This document shows, in pieces, positions 8,493 to 16,746 of a stretch of DNA of 41,539 bases (the first letter of the stretch is position 1; each line of letters starts with the position of its first letter). Location of the stretch: NCBI GenBank assembly GCA_965225625.1, contig CBDDBH010000008.1, forward strand, positions 1 to 41,539, given 5' to 3'. Below the pieces are notes generated by a model, which ran no database searches, was not told the origin of the DNA, and worked only from the letters and a program-made list of their open reading frames with translations. The position numbers were made by a program, and so were the translations under genes. The stretch comes from CBDDBH01 sp965225625 (GTDB lineage Bacteria; Pseudomonadota; Gammaproteobacteria; JADZEE01).

Positions 8493-9101
8493 TCACCGTT
8501 TCGGCGCATTGATGCGCATGGTCACCCGCGGTATCCAGTTGCGCGGACGATTCTTTAGTGGTTTTTGGATAACCCGGAACCCTGCGCGACGGAACATCGG
8601 CTCGGTCCCGAAATAAGCATTATCGTCGCCCGTGCGTGTTGCCCCCGCCCGCGGGTAGGCTTCAATGGCGGGCGCACCTTTTTCGATTGCGTAACTCACG
8701 GCAGCCCGGATCAGGGCAAGTGCGACGCCGCGACCGCGAGCACTCTTGTGCACGGTGACACACGGAATGACCCAGACGTCCTCGTCGTCCACGCGAGGCG
8801 TCGCACGTGATGCGTCGACCCGCATGTATTCGCTGCGGGGTGCAACCGCGATCCAGCCAACGGCTTCATGGCCGTCGAAGGCGAGAAGACCCGGCGCGCG
8901 TCGGCGGCGTGCGAGTTTCGTCATTGCCTTGCATTGACGTTCGCTCAATGAGCCTGAACCGGGTAACTCCCGTATTTTCGCGTTACTCAGTCGTGGAAAC
9001 ATGCACCAACAACCCGCACCCCAGCTGCCACGCAGAACCGTTCCAAACGCATCCATTAGTTTGGGCGTGAGTGGGCGAAAGACAAGGGTTTTAGGGGACA
9101 C
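8493..9101 (-). CDS. GNAT-family N-acetyltransferase
   Basis: The 202-residue protein shows the GNAT core: a GWIAVAPR strand, VIPCVTVHKSARGRGVALALI (the R/Q-x-x-G-x-G/A acetyl-CoA loop and helix), and a C-terminal AYFGTEPMFRRAGF strand-turn. The N-terminal RGSWGAGCWCM segment resembles a subgroup of small acetyltransferases with GACWCM-type motifs. The acceptor is unknown. The predicted GTG start at 9101 and the first few codons lie inside the left arm of an inverted repeat (9088-9254), and no clear ribosome site precedes it. The start is therefore uncertain, or may have been supplied by the element. It is convergent with the CoA-transferase-like operon. Confidence 0.75.
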   Translation of the reverse strand: MSPKTLVFRPLTPKLMDAFGTVLRGSWGAGCWCMFPRLSNAKIRELPGSGSLSERQCKAMTKLARRRRAPGLLAFDGHEAVGWIAVAPRSEYMRVDASRATPRVDDEDVWVIPCVTVHKSARGRGVALALIRAAVSYAIEKGAPAIEAYPRAGATRTGDDNAYFGTEPMFRRAGFRVIQKPLKNRPRNWIPRVTMRINAPKR

Positions 9102-9254
9102 CGTTAACTTAATAACTTAACACGAGGAACCATCGAACCCACAGACCGGAGCGATCTGGCGACTTCACATAGCGGGGGTTGTTAGTACAAATTGCTGCGA
9201 AAGACAGTCAAAGCTTGGCATTAAGTTAATAAGTTAACGGTGCCCCCCTAAAAC
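9088..9254. repeat. Inverted-repeat element with ~33-bp arms (REP/MITE-like)
   Basis: The left arm at 9088-9120 (GTTTTAGGGG...CACCGTTAACTT...) is almost exactly the reverse complement of the right arm at 9221-9254. They differ by a two-base length change in the G run and one A/T mismatch. About 100 bases lie between the arms, with no reading frame. AT-rich ends next to a GGTGTCCCC-like block resemble repeats spread by RAYT-type transposases in Gammaproteobacteria; that link is inference. The left arm overlaps the start of the GNAT gene. Confidence 0.7.
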
Positions 9255-9309
9255 AAAAACCATTTTTCGAATTTGCCGGCTTAAGTCAAACAGCTGACGA
9301 TCATCGCGC

Positions 9310-11439
9310 ATGGCACTGACCCGCGCGGACCGTCTACTATACGAAACCATGCATCGGATGGCCCACATATTGATGGTGACGTTCTGCGTTGCGCTCGGCG
9401 GCAGCCTCGCGGCACAGGAACTATCGCCGCTGGGTCGTGTTGTTTTGGACTGGCGCGTTCCAAACGTAAGCCGAGTTATCTCGGTCAATACCGATTTCCA
9501 TTCCGGGCTAAAGGTGCAGACCGCGTCGCGGCAGGGACGTGTGGTCGAACGGGGTGGACGTCGCTGCGTGCGGGCTCCCTATCTGCTGTTTGATGTGGAT
9601 GACGACTTTGCATTCGACATCGATGAGCGCATTACCGTCGATATTCTCGTCGATCGCGAGGATACAGACGGCTTTTATCTCTCCTACGATCACGCGACGC
9701 TGGTGCCGTTTTCCGTCAAACACCGCGTTGAGCCTGGCGGTAAACGCTTCGCCTGGGAGCGCTTGATTATCGAGCGCGCGCGCTTTGCCAATCGGCGTTA
9801 TGAAGGCGCTGACTTTTCTATCGCGGCGCTTGGCACCATTTTGTTTTCGCCGCTGCTGGAGCAAGGCGTATTCGCTCTGCTCGACAACGGCGCTTCCCGC
9901 AATGCGGAATTCACCCTTTGCGGCGTGCGTCTGACGCGTAGTTATGCCAGTCCTGCGCGTGAGAATTCGGGCACGGTGCGGCTCGCGCTACGCGATGAGA
10001 CCGGCGCACCGGTGCCGGCGCGCGTGGGACTGTATGACGCCAGCGGCTGGAGTCCGCTACCCAGCCAGCGGGCGCTTTCAGTCGATCGCTATGGTGCGGA
10101 TTTCAAGACGCTACCGCTCATTGATGGCCAGGAGCGTTGGCCGGGTTCCGGGCGCTACGTTTTCTTTGTTGACGGTGACTACGATGCGCAGATACCGGCC
10201 GGCGAATATCAATTGATTGTGTCGCGTGGACCCGAAACTCGAATAGTGAAGCACAACCTTACCGTTTATAGCGCTCAAACCACGGGCGTCGATCTGACGC
10301 TGAAGCGTTGGATCGATATGGCCCAGCAGGGTTGGTATTCCGGCGATGAACACATTCACATCGCACGCAGCGCCAATAACGATGCGCGCTTTGCGATGTT
10401 AATGCGAGCCGAGGATCTGCGTGTCGCGAATCTTCTGCAACTCGGTTCGCCAGACAGCGAATTCTTCAAACAATACGCGTTCGCGGCGAACGCTCTGCTC
10501 GTAGCAGACGAAGTTCTCCACGTGCCGGGACAGGAAGCGACACGGTCTGCCACTACCGTTGCATTGAACATGCGACAACTAACTGGGGCTGCTCAAGCAG
10601 GGTTAAATCGCGCTGAGGGGAGACACGTCGGGTTGGTGCAGAGTCAGCAACCCGGGCCGGCAATCGGATCCGTCGCTGCACTGGAAATTGCACTTGGCGG
10701 CATCGACTCCATGGAGATCCTGAAGTACGGGGTCCTGGATACCGAGGTGTATTACGATTTCCTCAATATGGGATTCAAACTTGTACCAACGTCCGGTAGC
10801 CATTTTCCATTTATGAATCTGCCAGGTACGGAGCGCTCCTACGTGCAGGTCCGAAGCGATTTTTCCGCGGACGGTTGGTTTGCAGGCTTACGCGCCGGGC
10901 AGACTTTTGTATCCAACGGGCCGATGTTGTCGCTGGATGTGCATAGCGCCGGGATGGGCAATAGCCTGGCCGTCGATCAGGGTGCCCGGTTGCAAATAAA
11001 GGCGGGGGCGCGAGTCAACCCGGATCTGGATCGCTTGGATCGGCTGGAGTTGATCGTGCACGGCGATGTGGTCGCCGTGGTCAGTGCTTTCGACCAATCG
11101 AGCGAGCTGTCACTGAATCACGAATTGACTGTGGAAGAGGGCGTGTGGATCGCGGTGCGAGCGAGCGGTGCGGCGGGCACGCTTGCCCACAGTGCCCCGG
11201 TGTACATTACGTTGCGCGGTGAGGGTGGACGGTTTGCGAAGCGTGCGGCGCTTGCGCGACTGGTTGCTAAGTATCGCGGCAAGCTGGGAGAGATGCTTGC
11301 GAGATCGGCGCAGCAACCGGGTTTTGAAGACATCGATGCAAACTCGCCCGTGCAGGCGCTAAGCGTCGGCTTGCAGCGAGTTCACAAGGCGGTGACCGCT
11401 TTGGATGCACTGTTAACTGTCTACGCGGTCGAACCCTAG
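9310..11439 (+). CDS. Secreted PHP-type metallohydrolase (CehA/McbA-like)
   Basis: A 709-residue protein with an N-terminal signal peptide (HILMVTFCVALGGSLAAQ). A beta-sandwich-like N-terminal half leads to a PHP-like metal-binding region starting at WYSGDEHIHIARS, matching the W-x-x-G-D-x-H-x-H pattern of CehA/McbA proteins. Later motifs include VPGQEAT, GSHFPFMN and FVSNGPML, the latter typical near the end of the PHP domain. CehA/McbA relatives are hydrolases; the natural substrate here is unknown. The ATGs at 9310, 9349 and 9358 all precede the signal peptide. None has a strong ribosome site, and 9349 gives the most ordinary leader. It is convergent with the HupE-like gene, with only four bases between the stop codons. 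Confidence 0.75.
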   Translation: MALTRADRLLYETMHRMAHILMVTFCVALGGSLAAQELSPLGRVVLDWRVPNVSRVISVNTDFHSGLKVQTASRQGRVVERGGRRCVRAPYLLFDVDDDFAFDIDERITVDILVDREDTDGFYLSYDHATLVPFSVKHRVEPGGKRFAWERLIIERARFANRRYEGADFSIAALGTILFSPLLEQGVFALLDNGASRNAEFTLCGVRLTRSYASPARENSGTVRLALRDETGAPVPARVGLYDASGWSPLPSQRALSVDRYGADFKTLPLIDGQERWPGSGRYVFFVDGDYDAQIPAGEYQLIVSRGPETRIVKHNLTVYSAQTTGVDLTLKRWIDMAQQGWYSGDEHIHIARSANNDARFAMLMRAEDLRVANLLQLGSPDSEFFKQYAFAANALLVADEVLHVPGQEATRSATTVALNMRQLTGAAQAGLNRAEGRHVGLVQSQQPGPAIGSVAALEIALGGIDSMEILKYGVLDTEVYYDFLNMGFKLVPTSGSHFPFMNLPGTERSYVQVRSDFSADGWFAGLRAGQTFVSNGPMLSLDVHSAGMGNSLAVDQGARLQIKAGARVNPDLDRLDRLELIVHGDVVAVVSAFDQSSELSLNHELTVEEGVWIAVRASGAAGTLAHSAPVYITLRGEGGRFAKRAALARLVAKYRGKLGEMLARSAQQPGFEDIDANSPVQALSVGLQRVHKAVTALDALLTVYAVEP

Positions 11440-11443
11440 CGCG

Positions 11444-12514
11444 CTAGACCACGAACCCGGTCAGGCGTTCGATCACCCAGAACGCTGCGATGCCACCGAT
11501 ACCATAAGCAATCGCGCGAGACGCGGCGAGGAGCCAGGGGAACTGGATTCGCCGTAGCACCTGCCTGACAAGGACTGCCGCAAAGATCACCAAGAGCTGC
11601 CCAAGCTCCACGCCCACATTAAAACTGAACAGCGCCAGCGGCACTTCGCCCTGCGGCAGGCCGATTGCCTGCAGCGCTCCGGCGAATCCGAAGCCGTGCA
11701 GTAATCCGAAGGCGAATGCGATCACCCAGGGGTACTGTGCGGCGATCCCGTGTTGTCTGTTCGGCTTTACCAGCTCGCGTGCGACAAAAACGATACTCAA
11801 GGCGATGACGGCCTCGACTGGCGGTCCAGGCAGGTACACCAGATCCAAACTAGCCAGTGCCAGGGTAAGACTGTGGGCGACGGTAAACGCCGTGACGGTT
11901 TTAACGAGCACCCAGGTACCGCGAACCAGCAATAAAAGTGCGACTACAAATAACAGGTGATCGAAACCGCTAAGAATATGCTCGACGCCAAGCCTCGCAT
12001 AGGTAGTGAGGACAGCGACAGCCCCGGCCGCCGCAACTATATGTTGCGGTGTGTCGGCCGACAGCCGTGCCGTATATGTTTGGCCGTCCGCGGCGCCGAT
12101 GCGCAGCAAGGCGTCAATAAAAGTGTATTGCAGACCATCAATCGCAATGCGCCCGCCGGCCAATGGCACCAAACATTGCAGCGTCCAATGTTCGAGCAAG
12201 GCAATATCAGAGCGTTGATAGGTCGCAGTACCGACACGCTGGCACGCCTCGGGAAACTCAGGAGTCAGGGCCAGCGCTTGCCCTTCCCAAATCGGAACTT
12301 TCCAAGTTACCTGGTAGGTGTTGGGCGAGGTTTCTTCGAGCGCAAGGTAAGCCGGCCGCACCTCGTGTGCAGCTACTGTGTTGACTATGCAAATACAGCA
12401 CAGCGCGACAAAAAGTGGGATCAGATAAATTGGGGTCAGATACACATTTTCGTGAAAATGTGTATCTGACCCCAATTTATCTAAATCCAATTTATTTCCC
12501 CGCGAATTGCTCAC
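11444..12514 (-). CDS. HupE/UreJ-family membrane protein
   Basis: After a leader and an extracytoplasmic domain (HEVRPAYLALEET...), the C-terminal half has about six transmembrane helices with the His-containing motifs of HupE/UreJ proteins: GVEHILSGFDHLLF, FTVAHSLTLALASL and FGLLHGFGFAGAL. Family members are thought to move nickel or other metal ions, but this long form with an N-terminal domain is of unknown function. The GTG start at 12514 overlaps the stop of the parvulin gene (GTGA), so translation is probably coupled. A perfect 60-bp palindrome (12423-12482) lies inside the frame, just before the hydrophobic leader. It adds 20 codons without breaking the frame. An alternative is a start inside or after the palindrome. 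Confidence 0.8.
   Translation of the reverse strand: MSNSRGNKLDLDKLGSDTHFHENVYLTPIYLIPLFVALCCICIVNTVAAHEVRPAYLALEETSPNTYQVTWKVPIWEGQALALTPEFPEACQRVGTATYQRSDIALLEHWTLQCLVPLAGGRIAIDGLQYTFIDALLRIGAADGQTYTARLSADTPQHIVAAAGAVAVLTTYARLGVEHILSGFDHLLFVVALLLLVRGTWVLVKTVTAFTVAHSLTLALASLDLVYLPGPPVEAVIALSIVFVARELVKPNRQHGIAAQYPWVIAFAFGLLHGFGFAGALQAIGLPQGEVPLALFSFNVGVELGQLLVIFAAVLVRQVLRRIQFPWLLAASRAIAYGIGGIAAFWVIERLTGFVV
12423..12482. repeat. Perfect 60-bp palindrome (REP-like) inside the HupE-like reading frame
   Basis: Two 29-base arms (12423-12451 and 12454-12482) are exact reverse complements around a two-base centre. The arm core is TTGGGGTCAGATACACATTT. Such GGGGTCAGA-type palindromes recur in proteobacterial genomes and may be mobilised by REP-associated transposases; this is an inference from pattern memory. 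The length is a multiple of three, so the host frame stays open in the minus direction. Confidence 0.9.
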
Positions 12515-13374
12515 TGCTCGTCTAGCCGTGCTTCGACTTCCGCCGTCAGGGTCACCTGATATTTTTTTAGCAGTGTTTTGACGAACTCCTCGTTGGCCTC
12601 ACGAAATCGTGCGTCGCGCCAGTCCGTCATCACCCGGGTGCGTACCTCGGCCAACGCCGGCAGGCGCCCGGGACGCTGTGACTGCAGATACACCAGATGC
12701 TCGCCGTAGCCCGAGCGCACCGGTCCGTGCCAGCGGCCGGGTTCGAGCGCAGCAACCCCGGCCGCGAAACTCTCGCCAAATCGTCCCGCGAGCTCTGTTT
12801 GCTCTACCTCTTTATAGTCGTAACCCAACATGAAGGGATCACCGAGCTCGGATGTTTGTTGAGATATCGGCGTGGCTGCGTCTAGCGAGGCCAATACTGC
12901 CCGTGCATCGGCCGCAGCATCGGCACCACGTTTATCGCTGTTGAAGTAGATGTGAGTCAGGCTGAATTTTGCCGGGATCGCATAACGTTGCCGATTGGCG
13001 CGAAACCAGGTTGTCAGCTCCGCATCGTCCGGCTCAGGCAATGGTGCGAGTCCGGCGGTAAGGAACGACATTTTCTGGGCAAGTCGTCGCCGGATTATGA
13101 TGTCGTTGTCGTCGAGGCCGAGCGCTTTGGCCTCACGGTAAAGCACTTCTTCGCGCAGCTGCCCATCGACCAATTGCCGCAGCTGCGCGTTGTTCGGGGG
13201 GCGTCCCATGCGCTGTTCCCACACGGCGGCCAGGCGTTCCAGATCTCTAATGTCGAAGACCACCGCCGGGTTGTTGCGCGACGCATCTCCAGGCGCGATC
13301 CAGGCATGGACACCGAACAGCAAAGCGCCGATGAGGAAAAAATGCAGCAGTGGTTCGTGTAACAGGGATCTCAT
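12511..13374 (-). CDS. Membrane-anchored parvulin-type peptidyl-prolyl isomerase (PpiC/SurA-like)
   Basis: The product begins MRSLLHEPLLHFFLIGALLFG, a single N-terminal membrane anchor typical of this family. A helical N-terminal segment follows (LVDGQLREEVLYREAKALGL, shared with PpiD/PrsA-like chaperones), then a parvulin domain (KFSLTHIYFN ... GDPFMLGYDY ... GPVRSGYGEHLVYL). It would assist folding of periplasmic proteins, the active domain facing the periplasm. The ATG at 13374 is preferred on family resemblance. The frame stays open to 13557, but that extension runs antisense into the next gene. Its stop overlaps the HupE-like start. Linkage of a foldase, a HupE-like protein and a secreted PHP hydrolase suggests a shared envelope role. 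Confidence 0.8.
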   Translation of the reverse strand: MRSLLHEPLLHFFLIGALLFGVHAWIAPGDASRNNPAVVFDIRDLERLAAVWEQRMGRPPNNAQLRQLVDGQLREEVLYREAKALGLDDNDIIIRRRLAQKMSFLTAGLAPLPEPDDAELTTWFRANRQRYAIPAKFSLTHIYFNSDKRGADAAADARAVLASLDAATPISQQTSELGDPFMLGYDYKEVEQTELAGRFGESFAAGVAALEPGRWHGPVRSGYGEHLVYLQSQRPGRLPALAEVRTRVMTDWRDARFREANEEFVKTLLKKYQVTLTAEVEARLDEQ

Positions 13375-13456
13375 GGGCCGGTGCGCCGCGCGCCTTTCAT
13401 ATTGCTGCATGATGGAATAGATTGCTGCCACGAACAACACGACCACGGAGGCACGG

Positions 13457-14491
13457 ATGACGACGCGTCGCAACGTTCTTTTCTGCGGCAGTATCGGCTT
13501 GGAAGATTCGCAGAGTGTATTCAGTGCATTGGCCGAATCGGTAGGGACTCTGGCCAAGCGTTATCCGGACGGCGAAACAGGCGCTCGAGATTACTGGATT
13601 ATGTGGCAGCAGCCTGTCTTCGCGGAGCACCCGCAAATTGAACTGGGTCTAGAGGTGCCGTTTACGTTGGGTGGGCTTCATTTTGAGAAGCGGCCTTATT
13701 ACAAGTTGCGCGATGGTGTCGATCCGGCGGCATTCGAATTTCCATCAATCGGTTACGCCAGAGAGGCAATTGCCTCATATTACGCGTTCAAGCAACTGCG
13801 CGATGCCGGCACGATCCCCACGGGCGTACGTTTTCAGGTTTCACTCCCAACGCCTACCGCCGTGCTGGTCTGCTTTATTGTCGAAGAGCAACGTGCGGCA
13901 TTTGAAGCCGCTTACGAACGTGCAATGCAAAAAGAAGTCGCCGAGATGGTCGCGGCGATCCCGCATGAAGCGCTCGCCATACAACTGGATGTGTGCCACG
14001 AGATTCTCGCCTACGACGGCGGACCGGAACCGCTTTTCTACGATGATATTCTGGGCGGCGCAGTGGAACGCGTCGCGCGCATGGCGACCTGGGTGCCGGA
14101 CGATGTCGAGTTTGGCATTCATCTGTGCTACGGCGATCCCGGCCATAAGCATATCGTTGAACCCGCCGACACCGGCAGCGCCGTACTTTTTTCGAACGCG
14201 ATTTCCGACGGCGTTAGCCGTGTAGTTGATTGGATTCATTTGCCGGTACCGCGTGATCGTGGCGACGACGAATACTTCGTGCCAATGGCAGATCTGAAGC
14301 TGCGATCCGACACCGAACTCTATCTTGGTCTGGTACATTTAACCGGCGGGCTGGAAGCCACCCAGAACCGCATTGCAGCTGCGGAACGCCACACGGAAGA
14401 ATTTGGAATTGCCACCGAATGTGGATTTGGACGTCGCGATCCAGCGACCATACCTGAATTGTTAAAACTACACGCAGACGCCGCCCGCTAG
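13457..14491 (+). CDS. MetE-like (cobalamin-independent methionine synthase superfamily) protein of unknown substrate
   Basis: A 344-residue protein resembling the catalytic C-terminal barrel of MetE and related UROD-fold enzymes. It retains His222 and Cys224 in IHLCYGDPG and Cys322 in ATECGFGRR, matching the zinc-binding His-x-Cys and Cys of MetE. The usual Glu ligand between them is not obvious. N-terminal RYPDGETGARDYW resembles the substrate loop of this superfamily. MetE uses zinc-bound homocysteine to accept a methyl group; stand-alone barrels like this may move alkyl groups between thiols and other donors. GGAGG lies just before the ATG at 13457. An SDR gene follows after 16 bases. A second, more canonical MetE-like gene is at 36822-37976. 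Confidence 0.7.
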   Translation: MTTRRNVLFCGSIGLEDSQSVFSALAESVGTLAKRYPDGETGARDYWIMWQQPVFAEHPQIELGLEVPFTLGGLHFEKRPYYKLRDGVDPAAFEFPSIGYAREAIASYYAFKQLRDAGTIPTGVRFQVSLPTPTAVLVCFIVEEQRAAFEAAYERAMQKEVAEMVAAIPHEALAIQLDVCHEILAYDGGPEPLFYDDILGGAVERVARMATWVPDDVEFGIHLCYGDPGHKHIVEPADTGSAVLFSNAISDGVSRVVDWIHLPVPRDRGDDEYFVPMADLKLRSDTELYLGLVHLTGGLEATQNRIAAAERHTEEFGIATECGFGRRDPATIPELLKLHADAAR

Positions 14492-14507
14492 CGGCGAAGG
14501 AGCAACT

Positions 14508-15278
14508 ATGGATTTGCAACTGGATGGCAAAGTCGCCATGGTCACAGGCGGCACCCGGGGGATCGGGCGCGCCATTACCGAGGTATTGCTGGAAGAAGGG
14601 TGCCGGGTCGCATTGTGCGCACGCAGTGCTGAAGGCGTCGTCGCGGCGACCGAGGAATTATCCAGCATCGGTCCCGACGTAATGGGGATGCCGGTCGACG
14701 TAAGCGACAGTGCTGCCGTTAAGGAATGGGCGAGTGCCGTCACATCGGAATTTGGCAAACTCGACATTTTCATCTCGAATGTCAGTGCATTGGCGCACGG
14801 CACGTCCGAAGAAGATTGGCTGCAAAGCCTGAAGGTGGACGTTCTGTGTCCGCGGGCAGTACTGGAAGTCGCCAAGCCATTTCTCGAATCCGCGGCCGCG
14901 GAAAACGGAGATGCCGCAGTGCTGGCGATCTCCTCCGTATCGGGCAACCTGTCGATGAAATCGGAATCCTACGGCGCCATTAAGGCCGCCCTTGATCATT
15001 ACATGAGCGGTCTTGCCAAAGAACTCGCTCCTGCCAAAGTGCGGGTTAATGCATTGTCACCTGGCACCATCTTTTTTGAAGATGGGTTCTGGGGTAACGT
15101 CAAGCGTGGCGATCCGGATTTTTTCAATGCTATGGTTCAGCAGAATCCGATGAAACGCATGGGCACTCCGCGCGAAGTAGCGCAGGCGGCGGCTTTCCTG
15201 GTCAGCCCAAAGGCTTCCTTTGTTAGTGGGTCGAATATGATCGTGGATGGAGCGATAAAGCCTTGCGTTAGTTTTTAA
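14508..15278 (+). CDS. Short-chain dehydrogenase/reductase
   Basis: A 256-residue classical SDR with the nucleotide motif TGGTRGIG (13-20), a catalytic Ser in AISSVSG (142-143) and Tyr155/Lys159 in SYGAIKAAL. The usual NNAG motif reads NVSA (91-94), a minor departure. The C-terminal GSNMIVDGA is typical. The ATG at 14508 follows AAGGAG. It lies 16 bases behind the MetE-like gene, so the two probably share a transcript. Substrate unknown; a 3-oxoacyl or alcohol dehydrogenase role is possible. Confidence 0.9.
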   Translation: MDLQLDGKVAMVTGGTRGIGRAITEVLLEEGCRVALCARSAEGVVAATEELSSIGPDVMGMPVDVSDSAAVKEWASAVTSEFGKLDIFISNVSALAHGTSEEDWLQSLKVDVLCPRAVLEVAKPFLESAAAENGDAAVLAISSVSGNLSMKSESYGAIKAALDHYMSGLAKELAPAKVRVNALSPGTIFFEDGFWGNVKRGDPDFFNAMVQQNPMKRMGTPREVAQAAAFLVSPKASFVSGSNMIVDGAIKPCVSF

Positions 15279-15284
15279 TCGTTT

Positions 15285-15431
15285 TACCCCTGATCCGACC
15301 GCCAGGGATGGCGGAAGTGCAGGTAAAGCACGACTACAGGATGTAGAGGTAGAGCGAAGCACGCCTACAGGACGTAGGCGTTAGAACGACGCAGGAGCCA
15401 AAGTCGAGGAGCTAGAGCCGAGGAGCATTTA
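15285..15431. repeat. Dispersed structured repeat, copy 1 (147 bp)
   Basis: The sequence shares near-identity with 20745-20846 over both ends. It contains small hairpins: CCGCCA-GGGA-TGGCGG, CTACA-GGA-TGTAG and GCCTAC-AGGAC-GTAGGC. Compared with copy 2 it holds about 45 extra bases in the middle. It starts about ten bases after the SDR stop codon, just as copy 2 follows the M48 gene. The whole 15279-15654 gap consists of this repeat plus the element at 15482-15627, and holds no gene I can support. Confidence 0.85.
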
Positions 15432-15481
15432 CCTGCCTGACCTGTTCTAGAACTCGGCTAACGCCTCGTTAAGAACCCCCG

Positions 15482-15627
15482 GCCCTTGCCTCGCGGCAAG
15501 GGCGTTCGCGGGGCAAGCGCCATGTTAAATGGCCCTTGCTCTTTCCCGCTCACCCCGCAAGGGGAGAAGGGACCCTTAGTTTAAGCCCCTCGCCCCTTGC
15601 GGGAGAGGGGTTGGGGTGAGGGGTAGA
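15482..15627. repeat. GC-rich inverted repeats (REP-like) between convergent genes
   Basis: A nine-base-pair hairpin at 15482-15503 (GCCCTTGCC-TCGC-GGCAAGGGC) is followed by two facing copies of a CCGCAAGGGGAGA-type block, at about 15554-15571 and 15585-15605. These could fold into a long imperfect stem. The hairpin has no T-run, so a classical terminator is not supported. Position between convergent genes is usual for such repeats. Confidence 0.6.
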
Positions 15628-15654
15628 AAATCCCGCAGAGCGCACTCAACAGTT

Positions 15655-16677
15655 CTAAACCGGCTGCTGCTGCGTTATGCAGTGGATGCCACCGCCGCCA
15701 ATAGCGATGTCATTGATGTCGATTTGCACCACATCGCGATCCGGAAACGCTTTGGCGACCACCTCGTAGGCTTTAGCGTCGGCGTCGATACCATAGCCGG
15801 GAATGACAATGCCGCCATTGGCGATATAAAAGTTAACATACGATTTTGCAAAGATAGCACTGCGGGCTTTGGCGGCCAGGGCTTCTTCGATAATGATCAG
15901 TTCCAGTCGGCGTCCGTTTGCGTCGGTGGCGGCCTCGAGAATACGCACGTTTTCGTAAATCGCTTCATAGCGCTTGCTTGAGGTGTCTGGACAGATCTCT
16001 ACCATGACCACGCCCGGACACACGAAACACGCCGTCCCATCAACATGGCCGTCGGTTTCCTTATCGTCGGGATCGCCCGGTAACCAGATCACCTTGTCGA
16101 CACCTAACGCGTGGCAGAGTTCGTACTCTGCGTCTTGTTTGCTGATGCCTGGGTTTCGGTTCGCGTTCAGTACGCAGGATTCGGTGGTCAGCAGCGTGCC
16201 TTCGCCGTCTACGTTTATGGCGCCGCCTTCCAAAAACAGCGGTGAACTGAATGTTGGAATGCACAGGTGTTCGGCGATGCGGTGACCCAGCGCGGCATCT
16301 TTGCGGTACCGTTCGTATTTTCCGCCCCAAGCATTGAAGTGAAAGATTGATGCGGCCAACTCGTCGTCGCGTTTGACGAAATTGGGCCCGCTGTCACGCG
16401 TCCAGGAATCATCCAAATCGGCCGGGAAAATATCGACGCCATCAGCGCACAGATCGGACGCTACATCCAATGCAACGTGCGGCACCAGCATAGTCACGGG
16501 TTCAAATTGCGCGATGGCGTTGGCTACAGTCGCATAACCCCGTTCGGTTGCTGGCAGGATGTCACCCCACAGTTCGGGCCGGGACGGCCAAGCCATCCAG
16601 CAACGGGCGTGCGGGGCCCATTCCGCAGGCATGCGGAAGCCGGCGTCTTTTGCGGTCTCAAATTTGACTTGGTTCAT
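15655..16677 (-). CDS. aguA: Agmatine deiminase (peptidyl-arginine-deiminase family)
   Basis: A 340-residue protein with all the signatures of agmatine deiminase: PAEWAPHARCWMAWPSR at the N-terminus, DSWTRDSGPNFV, FNAWGGKY, LEGGAINVDGEG, KETDGHVDG and the catalytic Cys in GGGGIHCITQQQP near the C-terminus. The enzyme converts agmatine to N-carbamoylputrescine and ammonia on the route to putrescine, in the cytoplasm. Its usual partner, N-carbamoylputrescine amidohydrolase (AguB), is not in this window. The ATG at 16677 is taken; the TTG just before it is less likely. The gene is divergent from the MFS gene, with about 70 bases between them. Confidence 0.92.
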   Translation of the reverse strand: MNQVKFETAKDAGFRMPAEWAPHARCWMAWPSRPELWGDILPATERGYATVANAIAQFEPVTMLVPHVALDVASDLCADGVDIFPADLDDSWTRDSGPNFVKRDDELAASIFHFNAWGGKYERYRKDAALGHRIAEHLCIPTFSSPLFLEGGAINVDGEGTLLTTESCVLNANRNPGISKQDAEYELCHALGVDKVIWLPGDPDDKETDGHVDGTACFVCPGVVMVEICPDTSSKRYEAIYENVRILEAATDANGRRLELIIIEEALAAKARSAIFAKSYVNFYIANGGIVIPGYGIDADAKAYEVVAKAFPDRDVVQIDINDIAIGGGGIHCITQQQPV

Positions 16678-16746
16678 CAACCAAAGTGTAACCTGCGCGC
16701 AAGCGCGACTGTTACCATCAGCGCCATCATTGATTGAGGGGAGGCA

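Noticed and set aside
15482..15503. Rho-independent terminator for the SDR
   Set aside because: Good stem but no T-run, and it lies about 200 bases after the gene.
15279..15654. Possible CRISPR array or tandem repeat
   Set aside because: The repeats are hairpins and one dispersed element; there are no regular spacers.
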